From Dasytiphilus stammeri_K (GTDB lineage: Bacteria > Pseudomonadota > Gammaproteobacteria > Enterobacterales > Enterobacteriaceae), in contig CP145879.1 of NCBI GenBank assembly GCA_041944835.1, positions 62,001 to 126,000 of the forward strand: 64,000 bases of DNA, read 5' to 3'. Shown here one piece after another: positions 48,359-57,601 of the stretch. Positions within the stretch are counted from its first letter, which is position 1; the number at the start of each line of letters is the position of its first letter. The notes under the pieces are model-generated. The model was not told the DNA's origin, searched no databases, and was given only the letters and a program-made list of their open reading frames with translations. The translations under genes and the position numbers were made by a program.

Positions 48359-48916
48359 TTACCATCCATGACGAATAACTTTACCACTCAATAAATCTCG
48401 AATCTCTGTATGAGATTTCAATGATCCCAGATGTCCTGGATATATTATTAAACTATTTCCAAATTGAGCTCTGATTTCTTTTACTGTACGACATGGAATA
48501 GATCCTGTAATGTTAGCACTAGTTGAAATCAATGGTTTGTTAAAAGCTTTACATAATTGCTGAATGGAGTAATACTGACTAATACGTACTGCTAACGTAG
48601 AAAAATTACCTGTCAGCCAGTATGGTGTATTTATATTTTTCGGTAATAACCATGTTATACTGGATGGCGAACATATAATTTCACGTTGTTTATTTGATAA
48701 TTGATTATCATGAATATAAGGTTTTATTTGTTCATAATCAGCTGCTACTAAGATGAAACCTTTTTCTATTGAACGTTTTTTTAATGATAATAAGTGCATA
48801 ACAGCTGGTTTACTTTCAGGATTACATCCAAAACCAAATACAGATTCAGTCGGATAAGCTATAATCTCATCTTCCAGAAGTTTTTTAATGAAATAATCGA
48901 TATTATAATTTTTCAT
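48359..48916 (-). CDS. tsaC: Threonylcarbamoyl-AMP synthase TsaC
   Basis: Makes threonylcarbamoyl-AMP for t6A37 modification of ANN-decoding tRNAs. 185 residues (E. coli 190). YrdC-fold landmarks: IIAYPTESVFGFGCNP (about 18-33) and the KRSIEKGFILVA block, plus STSANITG near 133-140. It overlaps or nearly abuts aroE, keeping the E. coli tsaC-aroE order. yrdD, smg and dprA between it and def are gone. Confidence 0.94.
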   Translation of the reverse strand: MKNYNIDYFIKKLLEDEIIAYPTESVFGFGCNPESKPAVMHLLSLKKRSIEKGFILVAADYEQIKPYIHDNQLSNKQREIICSPSSITWLLPKNINTPYWLTGNFSTLAVRISQYYSIQQLCKAFNKPLISTSANITGSIPCRTVKEIRAQFGNSLIIYPGHLGSLKSHTEIRDLLSGKVIRHGW

Positions 48917-48993
48917 ATTTATATATTATCATAAATAATCATAATACAAATAAATAAAAAGTGATGTAAAATAAAAAATAGGAACTGTAAGGT

Positions 48994-49506
48994 ATGACTA
49001 TTATGCAAATATTAACTTATCCGGATGAACGACTTAGAACTATTGCCATGCCAGTGACTCAAATAGATACTAAAATAAAGTGTATTATTAATGATATGTT
49101 TGATACCATGTATGCTACCAATGGAATTGGATTAGCAGCTACACAAGTGAATATTCATCAGAAAATTATAGTAATAGATCTGTCAAAAAAAAAAAATGAA
49201 AGTTTAGTACTGATTAATCCAAAATTATTAGAAAATAGTGGTTTTATTAGTGTTGAAGAAGGATGTTTATCTATTCCAGAACAAACAGCTTTTATTGGTC
49301 GTGCAGAAAAAATTAAGATCTTAGCTTTAGATATCAATGGTAAGTATTTTACTATGGAAGCATGTAGTTTATTATCTATTTGTATTCAACATGAAATGGA
49401 TCATTTAAGAGGAAAATTATTTATAGATTACTTATCACCCCTCAAAAAAAATAGAATTTTATCGAAAATAGAGAAAAGAGCTCGCAGAATAAAAAGATCA
49501 TTCTAA
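48994..49506 (+). CDS. def: Peptide deformylase Def
   Basis: Removes the formyl group from nascent proteins. 170 residues (E. coli 169). All three motifs are visible: GIGLAATQ at 44-51, EEGCLSIPE with metal ligand C91, and HEMDH with H133, E134 and H137. A run of 12 A (49185-49196) lies within codons 64-68 without breaking the frame. It precedes fmt by 14 bp, the conserved pair for handling formyl-methionine. Confidence 0.97.
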   Translation: MTIMQILTYPDERLRTIAMPVTQIDTKIKCIINDMFDTMYATNGIGLAATQVNIHQKIIVIDLSKKKNESLVLINPKLLENSGFISVEEGCLSIPEQTAFIGRAEKIKILALDINGKYFTMEACSLLSICIQHEMDHLRGKLFIDYLSPLKKNRILSKIEKRARRIKRSF

Positions 49507-49520
49507 GTAGGTTAGATTAT

Positions 49521-50495
49521 ATGGATGTGTATAAAAAATTAAAAATTATTTTTGCAGGTACCGGTGATTTTACCATTTATCATCTTACTAATTTATTATC
49601 TAATCATCAAATAGTCGGTATCTTAACTTCTCATGATGAGAGCATGACGGGAAAAAAAAATAGATTACTTCTTAGTAGAATAAAAAGCTTTACAATTAAA
49701 CATAATATTTCACTTTTTCAGCCAAAATCCGAAGATTTTTTCCAAAAAGACTTTCATGATCAACTTGCATTTTTAAAAGCTGATCTGATGGTAGTGATTT
49801 CTTATGGTATAATATTACCATCTTCTGTTATAAATATACCACGATTGGGTTGTATTAATGTACATAGTTCTCTTTTACCTCGTTGGCGTGGAGCCGCTCC
49901 AATACCGCGTTCAATCATAGCAGGAGATGAAATGACTGGAGTCACTACAATACAAATAAATCCTGGAATTGATACCGGAGATATTTTACATCAAATTCCT
50001 TGTGCAATTGAAAATAGCGATACTAGTGCTACGCTTGGAGAAAAATTATCTAAGTTAGGATCAATTAGTATGTTAATAACATTGAAACAATGTATTAATG
50101 GAAATATATATCCACAAATACAACCTGAAAATACAGCAACTTATGCGAGAAAAATACGGAAAAAAGAAGCACGAATTAACTGGAAACTATCTGCAATAGA
50201 AATTGAACGTCACATTCGTGCTTTTAATCCCTGGCCAGTCAGCTATTTTTATATTCATGAAAAATATATAAAGGTGTGGAAAGCATCAGTATGTAAAAAA
50301 AAATCTGGTATTAATGAAATGAAATATCAGCCCGGAGAAATTATCCAAACCAATAAGAATGGTATTCAAATTGCTACGGGAAAAGATATTCTGAATATAG
50401 AAGAATTACAACTAGCAGGAAAAAAAATATTAACAGTTGGTGAATTTATTAATTCACGCAAAGAATGGTTTACTTCAGGATTAATTTTAGACTAA
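49521..50495 (+). CDS. fmt: Methionyl-tRNA formyltransferase Fmt
   Basis: Formylates initiator Met-tRNA using 10-formyl-tetrahydrofolate. 324 residues (E. coli 315). The catalytic centre is visible in CINVHSSLLPRWRGAAPI with Asn113 and His115, and GIDTGDIL follows. The C-terminal tRNA-binding domain is lysine-rich and looser. Two nine-A runs lie within the gene. rsmB, next in E. coli, is absent; 188 bp without features separate fmt from the convergent secA. Confidence 0.96.
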   Translation: MDVYKKLKIIFAGTGDFTIYHLTNLLSNHQIVGILTSHDESMTGKKNRLLLSRIKSFTIKHNISLFQPKSEDFFQKDFHDQLAFLKADLMVVISYGIILPSSVINIPRLGCINVHSSLLPRWRGAAPIPRSIIAGDEMTGVTTIQINPGIDTGDILHQIPCAIENSDTSATLGEKLSKLGSISMLITLKQCINGNIYPQIQPENTATYARKIRKKEARINWKLSAIEIERHIRAFNPWPVSYFYIHEKYIKVWKASVCKKKSGINEMKYQPGEIIQTNKNGIQIATGKDILNIEELQLAGKKILTVGEFINSRKEWFTSGLILD

Positions 50496-50683
50496 TAATA
50501 TTACATGTAGAATTATATCGACTGGAATTTTTTATTATAAAACAATAACTATGATGCAATAAGCACAACAAGTATAAAATAAAAGATCTCATTAATAACA
50601 CATAATTAAATCATGTTAACGGTACATAAATAAATAACCCTTATTTTGAGTTATAAACAACAAATATAATTTAAAAAACTTAA

Positions 50684-53341
50684 CTAACGTCCATGACAGT
50701 TTTTATATTTTTTCAATGAACCACAAGGACAAAGATGGTTACGTCCTATCTTCTTATAATTTATATCATTAATAATTTTAAGACCCATTTCGTTTTCTTG
50801 TAATTGTAGTAAATTATTAGTAACTAATCCTTCTGAAACATGCACTTGAACTTTACAAACTATACTTATTACTTCATATTTCATTATTTCAAGCATATTA
50901 GAGAACATAATAAATGATTCTCGTTTGTATTCTTGTTTAGGATCTTTTTGTGCGTAACCACGTAAATGAATTCCTTGACGTAAATAATCCAGAGCAGCTA
51001 GATGTTCTCTCCACATAATATCCATAGTTTGTAACATGATATTTTTCTCAAAATGACCCATTTTATTAACACCTAATAATATTTTTTTTTGTTGGTATAT
51101 TTTTATAACATGATTAATAATATTATGGGTTAATGTTTCTGAAAGCGTCACTTTTTGATTTATGATCCATTCATCAATTGGTAAATCCAAATTTAATTCT
51201 CTTTTAAAAAAAGATTTTAATCCATCGATATTCCACATATCTTTTAAAGAAAAATTTGGAATATATTTACTTATAATTTTTTTCAAAACCTCTTCATAAA
51301 GTTGGATAATTATATTGCTGATCTCAGTGATTGAAGCATCTAGTAATTCATTACGTTGTGCATACATTACTTGTCGTTGATTATTAGCTACATTATCATA
51401 TTCCAATAACTGTTTACGAATATCAAAATTGCGATTTTCTACTTTACACTGGGCATTAGCAATAGCCTTACTAATCCAAGGATGTTCTATAGCTTCTCCG
51501 GATTTCATCCCCAGTTTTTGCATCATTCCTGAAATACGATCGGAAGCAAAAATACGCATTAAAGTATCTTCCATAGAAAGATAAAATCTTGAAGAGCCAG
51601 GATCTCCTTGACGTCCGGATCTACCACGAAGTTGATTATCAATTCTGCGAGACTCATGACGTTCTGTACCAATAATATGTAACCCTCCAGATTTCACCAC
51701 CTCATTATGATGTTTTTGCCACTCTTCTTGAAGATTTTTAATTTTTTCTTCATCTGGATTTTTTAATTTTGCAATTTCCGAATTTATACTACCGCCAAGT
51801 ACTATATCAGTTCCCCGTCCTGCCATATTAGTAGCAATAGTTACTGTACCTATTTTACCAGCACATGCAATAATATCTGCTTCCTTAGCATGAAATTTAG
51901 CATTTAAAACATTATGAGGTATACCAGCATTAATCAATTCTCTAGAAATCTTTTCAGATTTTTCAATAGAAATTGTTCCCACTAAGACGGGCTGACCTTT
52001 AGTTTTTCTTTCACGTATATCTTCAATGACCGCTTTAATTTTTTCTTGTTCACTAAGAAATATTACATCTGGTAAATCTTCTCTAATCATTTTTTTATTG
52101 GGAGGAATTACTATAGTATCTAATTGATAAATCGAGCGAAACTCAAATGATTCTGTCTCTGCTGTACCTGTCATTCCAGCTAATTTATGATATAATCTAA
52201 AGTAATTCTGAAAAGTAATAGAGGCTAGAGTTTGATTCTCATTTTTAATTATCAATCCTTCTTTAGCTTCAAGTGCTTGATGTAATCCGTCACCCCACCG
52301 ACGTCCTGGCATAATTCTACCTGTATGTTCATCTACAATAATTACTTCACCATTTTTGATAATATAATCTATATTACGAAAAAATAGCTTATGAGCTCGC
52401 AAAGAGGCTGTAATATGATACATCAGTATTATATTAGAAGGTGAATAAAGACTTTCATGCTGTTTCATTAAACCTTCACGTATTAATAGATCTTCTATAA
52501 AAATAAGACCCCGTTCAGTGAGATATACCTGCCGTGATTTTTCATCTACCGAAAAATGACCATTTCCCTGAAATGTATCGGAATCTTCTCGATCCTGTTG
52601 AATTAACTGAGGAATGAGATTATTTATTTGCATATAAAGCGGCGAATGATTTTCCACAGGACCGGAAATAATTAAGGGAGTACGAGCTTCATCAATGAGT
52701 ATTGAATCTACTTCATCAAGTAAAGCGTAATGTAATTTACGCTGTACACGATCTTTAGGATCAAAAATCATATTATCCCTTAAATAATCAAAACCATATT
52801 CATTATTGGTTGCATAAGTAATATCAGAAGCATAAGCTGCACGTTTTTCGGATTTAGACATACCAGATAAATTTATACCTACATTCATTCCCAAAAATTC
52901 AAATAGAGGACGATTACTATTAGCATCTCTCTGTGCTAAGTAATCGTTTACTGTAACAATATGTACTCCTTCACCAATAAGAGCATTTAAATAAGCCGGT
53001 AAAGTAGCTGTCAAAGTTTTACCTTCTCCAGTAGGCATTTCAGCAATACAACGATCATTTAAAACTATTCCACCGAGTAATTGAACATCAAATAGGCGCA
53101 TTTTAAATATACGATTACTAGCTTCACGTACAGTTGCAAAAGCTTCTGGAATTAAATTTTCTAATTTTTCTCCTTTTTTAATTCGAGAACGAAATATGCT
53201 GGTTTTTTGTTTGAGTTCTTCATTTGACAAATTTGAAAAGCTAGTTTCAAGTTTATTGATCGTATCCACAATTTTTTTCAATCGATACAATATACGATCA
53301 TTTCGACTACCAAAAATTTTAGTAAGTAAATTTCGTACCAT
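50684..53341 (-). CDS. secA: Preprotein translocase ATPase SecA
   Basis: Motor that pushes proteins through SecYEG. 885 residues (E. coli 901). Walker A MPTGEGKTLTATL (about 102-114), DEVDSILIDEAR, the RGRSGRQGDPG helicase motif and the C-terminal SecB/zinc-binding tail with C871, C873, C882 and H883 are intact. secM, which regulates secA in E. coli, is not present upstream; instead 179 bp lead to a divergently read DUF721 gene. Retention of the zinc tail suggests SecB or membrane-lipid contact is still useful. Confidence 0.98.
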   Translation of the reverse strand: MVRNLLTKIFGSRNDRILYRLKKIVDTINKLETSFSNLSNEELKQKTSIFRSRIKKGEKLENLIPEAFATVREASNRIFKMRLFDVQLLGGIVLNDRCIAEMPTGEGKTLTATLPAYLNALIGEGVHIVTVNDYLAQRDANSNRPLFEFLGMNVGINLSGMSKSEKRAAYASDITYATNNEYGFDYLRDNMIFDPKDRVQRKLHYALLDEVDSILIDEARTPLIISGPVENHSPLYMQINNLIPQLIQQDREDSDTFQGNGHFSVDEKSRQVYLTERGLIFIEDLLIREGLMKQHESLYSPSNIILMYHITASLRAHKLFFRNIDYIIKNGEVIIVDEHTGRIMPGRRWGDGLHQALEAKEGLIIKNENQTLASITFQNYFRLYHKLAGMTGTAETESFEFRSIYQLDTIVIPPNKKMIREDLPDVIFLSEQEKIKAVIEDIRERKTKGQPVLVGTISIEKSEKISRELINAGIPHNVLNAKFHAKEADIIACAGKIGTVTIATNMAGRGTDIVLGGSINSEIAKLKNPDEEKIKNLQEEWQKHHNEVVKSGGLHIIGTERHESRRIDNQLRGRSGRQGDPGSSRFYLSMEDTLMRIFASDRISGMMQKLGMKSGEAIEHPWISKAIANAQCKVENRNFDIRKQLLEYDNVANNQRQVMYAQRNELLDASITEISNIIIQLYEEVLKKIISKYIPNFSLKDMWNIDGLKSFFKRELNLDLPIDEWIINQKVTLSETLTHNIINHVIKIYQQKKILLGVNKMGHFEKNIMLQTMDIMWREHLAALDYLRQGIHLRGYAQKDPKQEYKRESFIMFSNMLEIMKYEVISIVCKVQVHVSEGLVTNNLLQLQENEMGLKIINDINYKKIGRNHLCPCGSLKKYKNCHGR

Positions 53342-53520
53342 AGCAAATAACTTCTCTTTCTCTCTTATAATAGGTATAATAAATTTAATCTTTATTAAGA
53401 TAAATGTGTTTATTATTGTACTTATTTATACAAATAGTTAAAACAGAATCAGTTAATCTAATGATTACTCTATGCTCAGGATGAGTAAATAATGTTTAAT
53501 TCGCTGACGGAATACATATA

Positions 53521-53988
53521 ATGCGCTATAGTAGCCCTTATACAATTGAAAAAATTTTTAAAAATGCTAAAGACCCAAGCATATTGCAATTTTTACAAAA
53601 AAAAGCGATCGAATTAATTAACTTAGATTACGCCTTAAAAAAAGAACTACCATCACATTTTCATCCATGGTGTAGAGTTGCAAATTTGCGACAACATATC
53701 TTAATTATTGAAACAGCAAATGCCAATTGGTTAACGTACTTACGTTATCAACGATCAGTATTGCTTCCAATTTTACAAGCTAAAATTTTGCCAAATTTAG
53801 TTGCAATTAAGATTGTAATAAATCCATCATTAGGAATAACTGAATCTATGTCAACACCATCTAAGATTAAAAATAGAACTATAAGTAAAAAAAGTGCAAT
53901 TATATTACGTAATATTGCCACTCAAAGTCCTGATAAAATTAAATCTATCCTGGAAAGATTAGCATCTTTAGCAGATCAAAACCACTAA
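53521..53988 (+). CDS. DUF721 / DciA-like protein
   Basis: 155 residues. The first 105 residues fit the DUF721 (DciA) fold: a helix-rich start (PYTIEKIFKN), then HPWCRVANLRQHILIIETANANWLTYLRYQ and LVAIKIVINPS. The basic C terminus is unordered-looking. DciA proteins load or assist the DnaB replicative helicase in bacteria without DnaC; several Enterobacterales carry a DUF721 gene beside secA. It is divergent from secA and convergent with ddlB, in the slot where lpxC and secM would be. Assigned to the family with fair confidence; function here is inferred. Confidence 0.8.
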   Translation: MRYSSPYTIEKIFKNAKDPSILQFLQKKAIELINLDYALKKELPSHFHPWCRVANLRQHILIIETANANWLTYLRYQRSVLLPILQAKILPNLVAIKIVINPSLGITESMSTPSKIKNRTISKKSAIILRNIATQSPDKIKSILERLASLADQNH

Positions 53989-54052
53989 ATAATCATCTCA
54001 TAATAAATTTCATGATTTACAATCATACTTTATTAATTTTTTTTTACTTTAC

Positions 54053-54979
54053 TTAATGTGCTAAAGCTAAAATCAATTGAACTAATTGAGTAAAATTTAT
54101 ACCGGCCTGTAGCGCAGCTAAAGGCACTAAACTATGATTTGTCATTCCTGGTGATGTATTGACTTCAAGTAAATAAAATTGATTATTGCTATCCATTATA
54201 ACATCAATACGTCCGTAACCACTACATCCAATCACATTCCATGCTCTTAAGGTTAATTTTTTTAACTTTTCTTCGATTTCTCTAGATAAACCACTCGGAC
54301 AAAAATATTGAGTTTTTTTGGAAACATATTTTGAATGATAATCATAAAAAATACCAGAGTATTGAATACGAATACTTGGTAAAACCTGATTATCTAAAAT
54401 TACAACTGTATATTCTAAACCACTAATCCATTTTTCTACTATTACATTACTATCATAAAAAAATGCTTTTTTTAACGCTAAATCAAGTTCATAAACTTCA
54501 TTTACTTTTGTAATTCCTATACTAGAACCTTCTTGATTAGGTTTAACCATAACTGGTAAACCTAAATTAACTATTTGATTCTTATGAAAATTATTTAGTC
54601 CTCTTCTCATATCTGATGATTTTATCATCATCCAATCAGCTACTGGTAATCCTGACCCTTTCCATAATAATTTAGTGCGTAATTTATCTATACTAATTGC
54701 TGAAGCCATTACTCTACTACCTGTATAAGGAATCCTTAAAAATTCCAAAACTGCCTGTATAATACCATCTTCCCCTCCACGTCCATGTAAAGCGATAAAT
54801 ACTTTATTAAATCCATTATCTTTCAAATTAATTATAGGACCATTACTAAGATCGATCGGATACGCTTCGATAGATGCGTTTCTTAATGCCTTTAATATTG
54901 CTATACCCGATAATAATGAAATTTTTCTCTCAGCTGAAGTTCCACCGAATAATACAGCTACTTTGTTAGTTATTTTCAT
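54053..54979 (-). CDS. ddlB: D-alanine--D-alanine ligase DdlB
   Basis: ATP-grasp enzyme making the D-Ala-D-Ala end of the peptidoglycan stem. 308 residues (E. coli 306). VLFGGTSAERKISLLSG at the start, HGRGGEDG, VKPNQEGSSIGITKV and EVNTSPGMTNHSLVP are all present. Its ATG overlaps the murC stop as ATGA. In E. coli it is followed by ftsQ, ftsA, ftsZ and lpxC; here the cluster simply ends after ddlB. Confidence 0.97.
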   Translation of the reverse strand: MKITNKVAVLFGGTSAERKISLLSGIAILKALRNASIEAYPIDLSNGPIINLKDNGFNKVFIALHGRGGEDGIIQAVLEFLRIPYTGSRVMASAISIDKLRTKLLWKGSGLPVADWMMIKSSDMRRGLNNFHKNQIVNLGLPVMVKPNQEGSSIGITKVNEVYELDLALKKAFFYDSNVIVEKWISGLEYTVVILDNQVLPSIRIQYSGIFYDYHSKYVSKKTQYFCPSGLSREIEEKLKKLTLRAWNVIGCSGYGRIDVIMDSNNQFYLLEVNTSPGMTNHSLVPLAALQAGINFTQLVQLILALAH

Positions 54980-56415
54980 ACTATTTCAACCGGTTTCAAT
55001 TTGCTTTTTATAGCAAAAATAATTTTTTCTAAATTTCCTGCACCCTGAATTATTAATAAATCTTTATTCGTTAATATTTGGGCTATTATTTGAATAATCT
55101 TTTTTTTTTCTACTACTTCAGTATATATTTTACTATGTTTACGAATACTATGACATAATGCATGACTATTTATTCCAGCGAGGGGTGGTTCACCTGCAGA
55201 ATTTATTTCTAATAATAGAAGAATATCTACTTGTGATAACACATTCACAAAAAAATGATACAAATCACGTGTTCTAGTGTAGCGATGTGGCTGAAAAATC
55301 ATAACAATCCTTTTGCTTATACAGGTAGCACGAGCGGTTTTTATTGTGGCATATATTTCAGTAGGATGATGTCCATAATCATCTAGTAAAAATATCGTAC
55401 CTGCTCTTTTATTAAGAGATTGCAAATAAAATTCACCTAAAAAATCAAAACGACGTTTTATGCCTTGGAACTTTCTAAGCGCGTTATTAATAATAGTATC
55501 ACTAATACTTTGCTGCATTGATACTATTATTGCAGCTGTCGCATTTAATGCATTATGATACCCTGGAACATTTAAAATTACTAACATATTTGATTTCTGT
55601 TTACGAACTAAAGTAAAAGAAGCCTGGATGCCATGTTGATGATAATTGGTAATACATACATCTGCATTTTTATTGAATCCATATGTTGTAACTGTACGTC
55701 TTATATGTGGTAATAAATCATAAATTAGATGATTATCTAAACACATAATAGCACTTCCATAAAAAGGTAAATTATGTAAAAAATCTAAGAATGCTTTTTT
55801 TACGTTATAAATATCACCATCATAAGTATCCATATGTTCTCTATCTATGTTGGTTACTACTGCTACAATTGGTCGCAATTTAATAAAAGATGCATCACTT
55901 TCATCAGCTTCTATGATTAAATATTTACTTTTTCCTAGCTGAGCGTTAGTACCACCTAACATTTTAATTAAACCTCCATTAATAAATGTAGGGCTCAAAC
56001 CAGCTTCAGTAAATATACTACTAATCATTGCTGTAGTTGTAGTTTTACCGTGTGTTCCAGTAATAGCAATTCCGTAACGAAAACGCATTAATTCTGCTAG
56101 CATTTCTGCACGTCGCATTATTGGAATACCTGCTTTACCAGCAGCAATTATTTCTGGATTATCATCACTAATAGCTGTAGATACAACAATAATATTAGCG
56201 TTCTTAATATTAGAAGGATGATGATTGAAATAAATAGTTATACCAATTGATCTAAGATAAGTGGTCATCTCATTTGAGACAATGTCCGAACCACTAATAT
56301 CACATCCTTGATTAGCGAGAATTTTCGCTATTCCCGCCATACCGATACCACCAATACCAATAAAATGGATTTTTTTATCAAAAAAAGTATCATTTTTCAT
56401 ACTCATAACTTTCAT
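54976..56415 (-). CDS. murC: UDP-N-acetylmuramate--L-alanine ligase MurC
   Basis: Adds L-alanine to UDP-MurNAc, the first stem residue. 479 residues (E. coli 491, which has a longer N terminus). GIGGIGMAGIA at about 20-30, ATP loop GTHGKTT at 120-126, EADESDASF and the DDYGHHPTE motif are conserved. The start could be M1, M4 or M6. It follows murG by 9 bp. A ten-T run lies in the 3' third of the gene without frame loss. Confidence 0.97.
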   Translation of the reverse strand: MKVMSMKNDTFFDKKIHFIGIGGIGMAGIAKILANQGCDISGSDIVSNEMTTYLRSIGITIYFNHHPSNIKNANIIVVSTAISDDNPEIIAAGKAGIPIMRRAEMLAELMRFRYGIAITGTHGKTTTTAMISSIFTEAGLSPTFINGGLIKMLGGTNAQLGKSKYLIIEADESDASFIKLRPIVAVVTNIDREHMDTYDGDIYNVKKAFLDFLHNLPFYGSAIMCLDNHLIYDLLPHIRRTVTTYGFNKNADVCITNYHQHGIQASFTLVRKQKSNMLVILNVPGYHNALNATAAIIVSMQQSISDTIINNALRKFQGIKRRFDFLGEFYLQSLNKRAGTIFLLDDYGHHPTEIYATIKTARATCISKRIVMIFQPHRYTRTRDLYHFFVNVLSQVDILLLLEINSAGEPPLAGINSHALCHSIRKHSKIYTEVVEKKKIIQIIAQILTNKDLLIIQGAGNLEKIIFAIKSKLKPVEIV

Positions 56416-56424
56416 ATAACTAAG

Positions 56425-57510
56425 CTAAGTATAATTTTTTGATATGTTTATTATATGGGATGCTACGCATTCTGTTGCATCAAACTTTGCAATTGAACGT
56501 GCACATAAAGCCATACTCAATAAGGTTGTACGATCTAGTTTTTCTAGAATTTTAACTACATTTACTGCTGTAAATTCTGAGGTTTCTAAGATTTTAGCAG
56601 CATTTACATCTTTCAATAAGAGTGCGTTACAATATTGTTGTTTATCTCTATGTTGAAAGGGGACAAAAATTGCTGGTAATCCTACTAGAGCTATTTCACT
56701 GACAGTAAGAGCTCCAGAGCGACAAATGACTACATCTGCCCATGAATAAGCCCTTGCAATATCCTCGATAAATTCAGTTATTCGATACTTAAAGTTTGAT
56801 AAATCTTTATATAAGTTTCTAACTTGATAAAAAGCATTTTTACCAACTTGATGCCATAAATGAATTTTATTACCTAAAATATGGGCAACTTGTGGCATAA
56901 CATGGTTTAAAATCTGTGCTCCTTGACTACCTCCAAGCACTAAAACACGCAATGGAAATAGATTTCTTCCTGAAAATCTTGATTCAGGTGGAGGTAGATA
57001 ACGTATCTCATCACGAATAGGATTTCCTACTACAATAGCTTCATGTAAAGCTCCAGGAAACGCTTGTAATTTTTTACATGCAATTTTTGCCAGCCAATAA
57101 TTAGTTAATCCCGGGATTACATTTTGCTCATGTATTACTATAGGAATACCCTGCATCCAGGCAGCTATCCCTCCGGGACCGGATATATATCCACCCATTC
57201 CTAATACTACATGAGGATGCCAGTTTTTAATTATTTTATATGCTTGATGAACAGCCATAGAAAATTGTAATGTGGTTGGCAACCATGACTTAATTTTTTC
57301 CCTACGCCAACTCTTAACTCTAATTAATTCAAGATGAAAATTATATTTTTGAATTAAATTTACTTCCATTCGATCATGGGTTCCAAGCCAAACTATCTTC
57401 CAACCCATCTTAAGAAGATATTGTGCAATAGCAATGCCCGGAAATATATGTCCACCTGTTCCCCCTGCCATTATTAGCAAGCGTCTACTACGATTAATTC
57501 TACTATACAT
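56425..57510 (-). CDS. murG: Lipid II synthase MurG
   Basis: Membrane-associated glycosyltransferase that adds GlcNAc to lipid I. 361 residues (E. coli 355). The glycine-rich acceptor loop GGTGGHIFPG lies at 16-25; VLGGSQGAQILN and the UDP-GlcNAc-binding region with RSGALTVSE are present. In E. coli ftsW lies between murD and murG; here only 91 bp separate them and nothing resembling ftsW is visible. Confidence 0.97.
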   Translation of the reverse strand: MYSRINRSRRLLIMAGGTGGHIFPGIAIAQYLLKMGWKIVWLGTHDRMEVNLIQKYNFHLELIRVKSWRREKIKSWLPTTLQFSMAVHQAYKIIKNWHPHVVLGMGGYISGPGGIAAWMQGIPIVIHEQNVIPGLTNYWLAKIACKKLQAFPGALHEAIVVGNPIRDEIRYLPPPESRFSGRNLFPLRVLVLGGSQGAQILNHVMPQVAHILGNKIHLWHQVGKNAFYQVRNLYKDLSNFKYRITEFIEDIARAYSWADVVICRSGALTVSEIALVGLPAIFVPFQHRDKQQYCNALLLKDVNAAKILETSEFTAVNVVKILEKLDRTTLLSMALCARSIAKFDATECVASHIINISKNYT

Positions 57511-57601
57511 TCACTGTTTTTATTAAAAATAATAAAGTTACTTAAAATTAAGTATAGAACATTCCTAAAAAAATGGTTATTTAACTTAATAAAATTAATT
57601 A

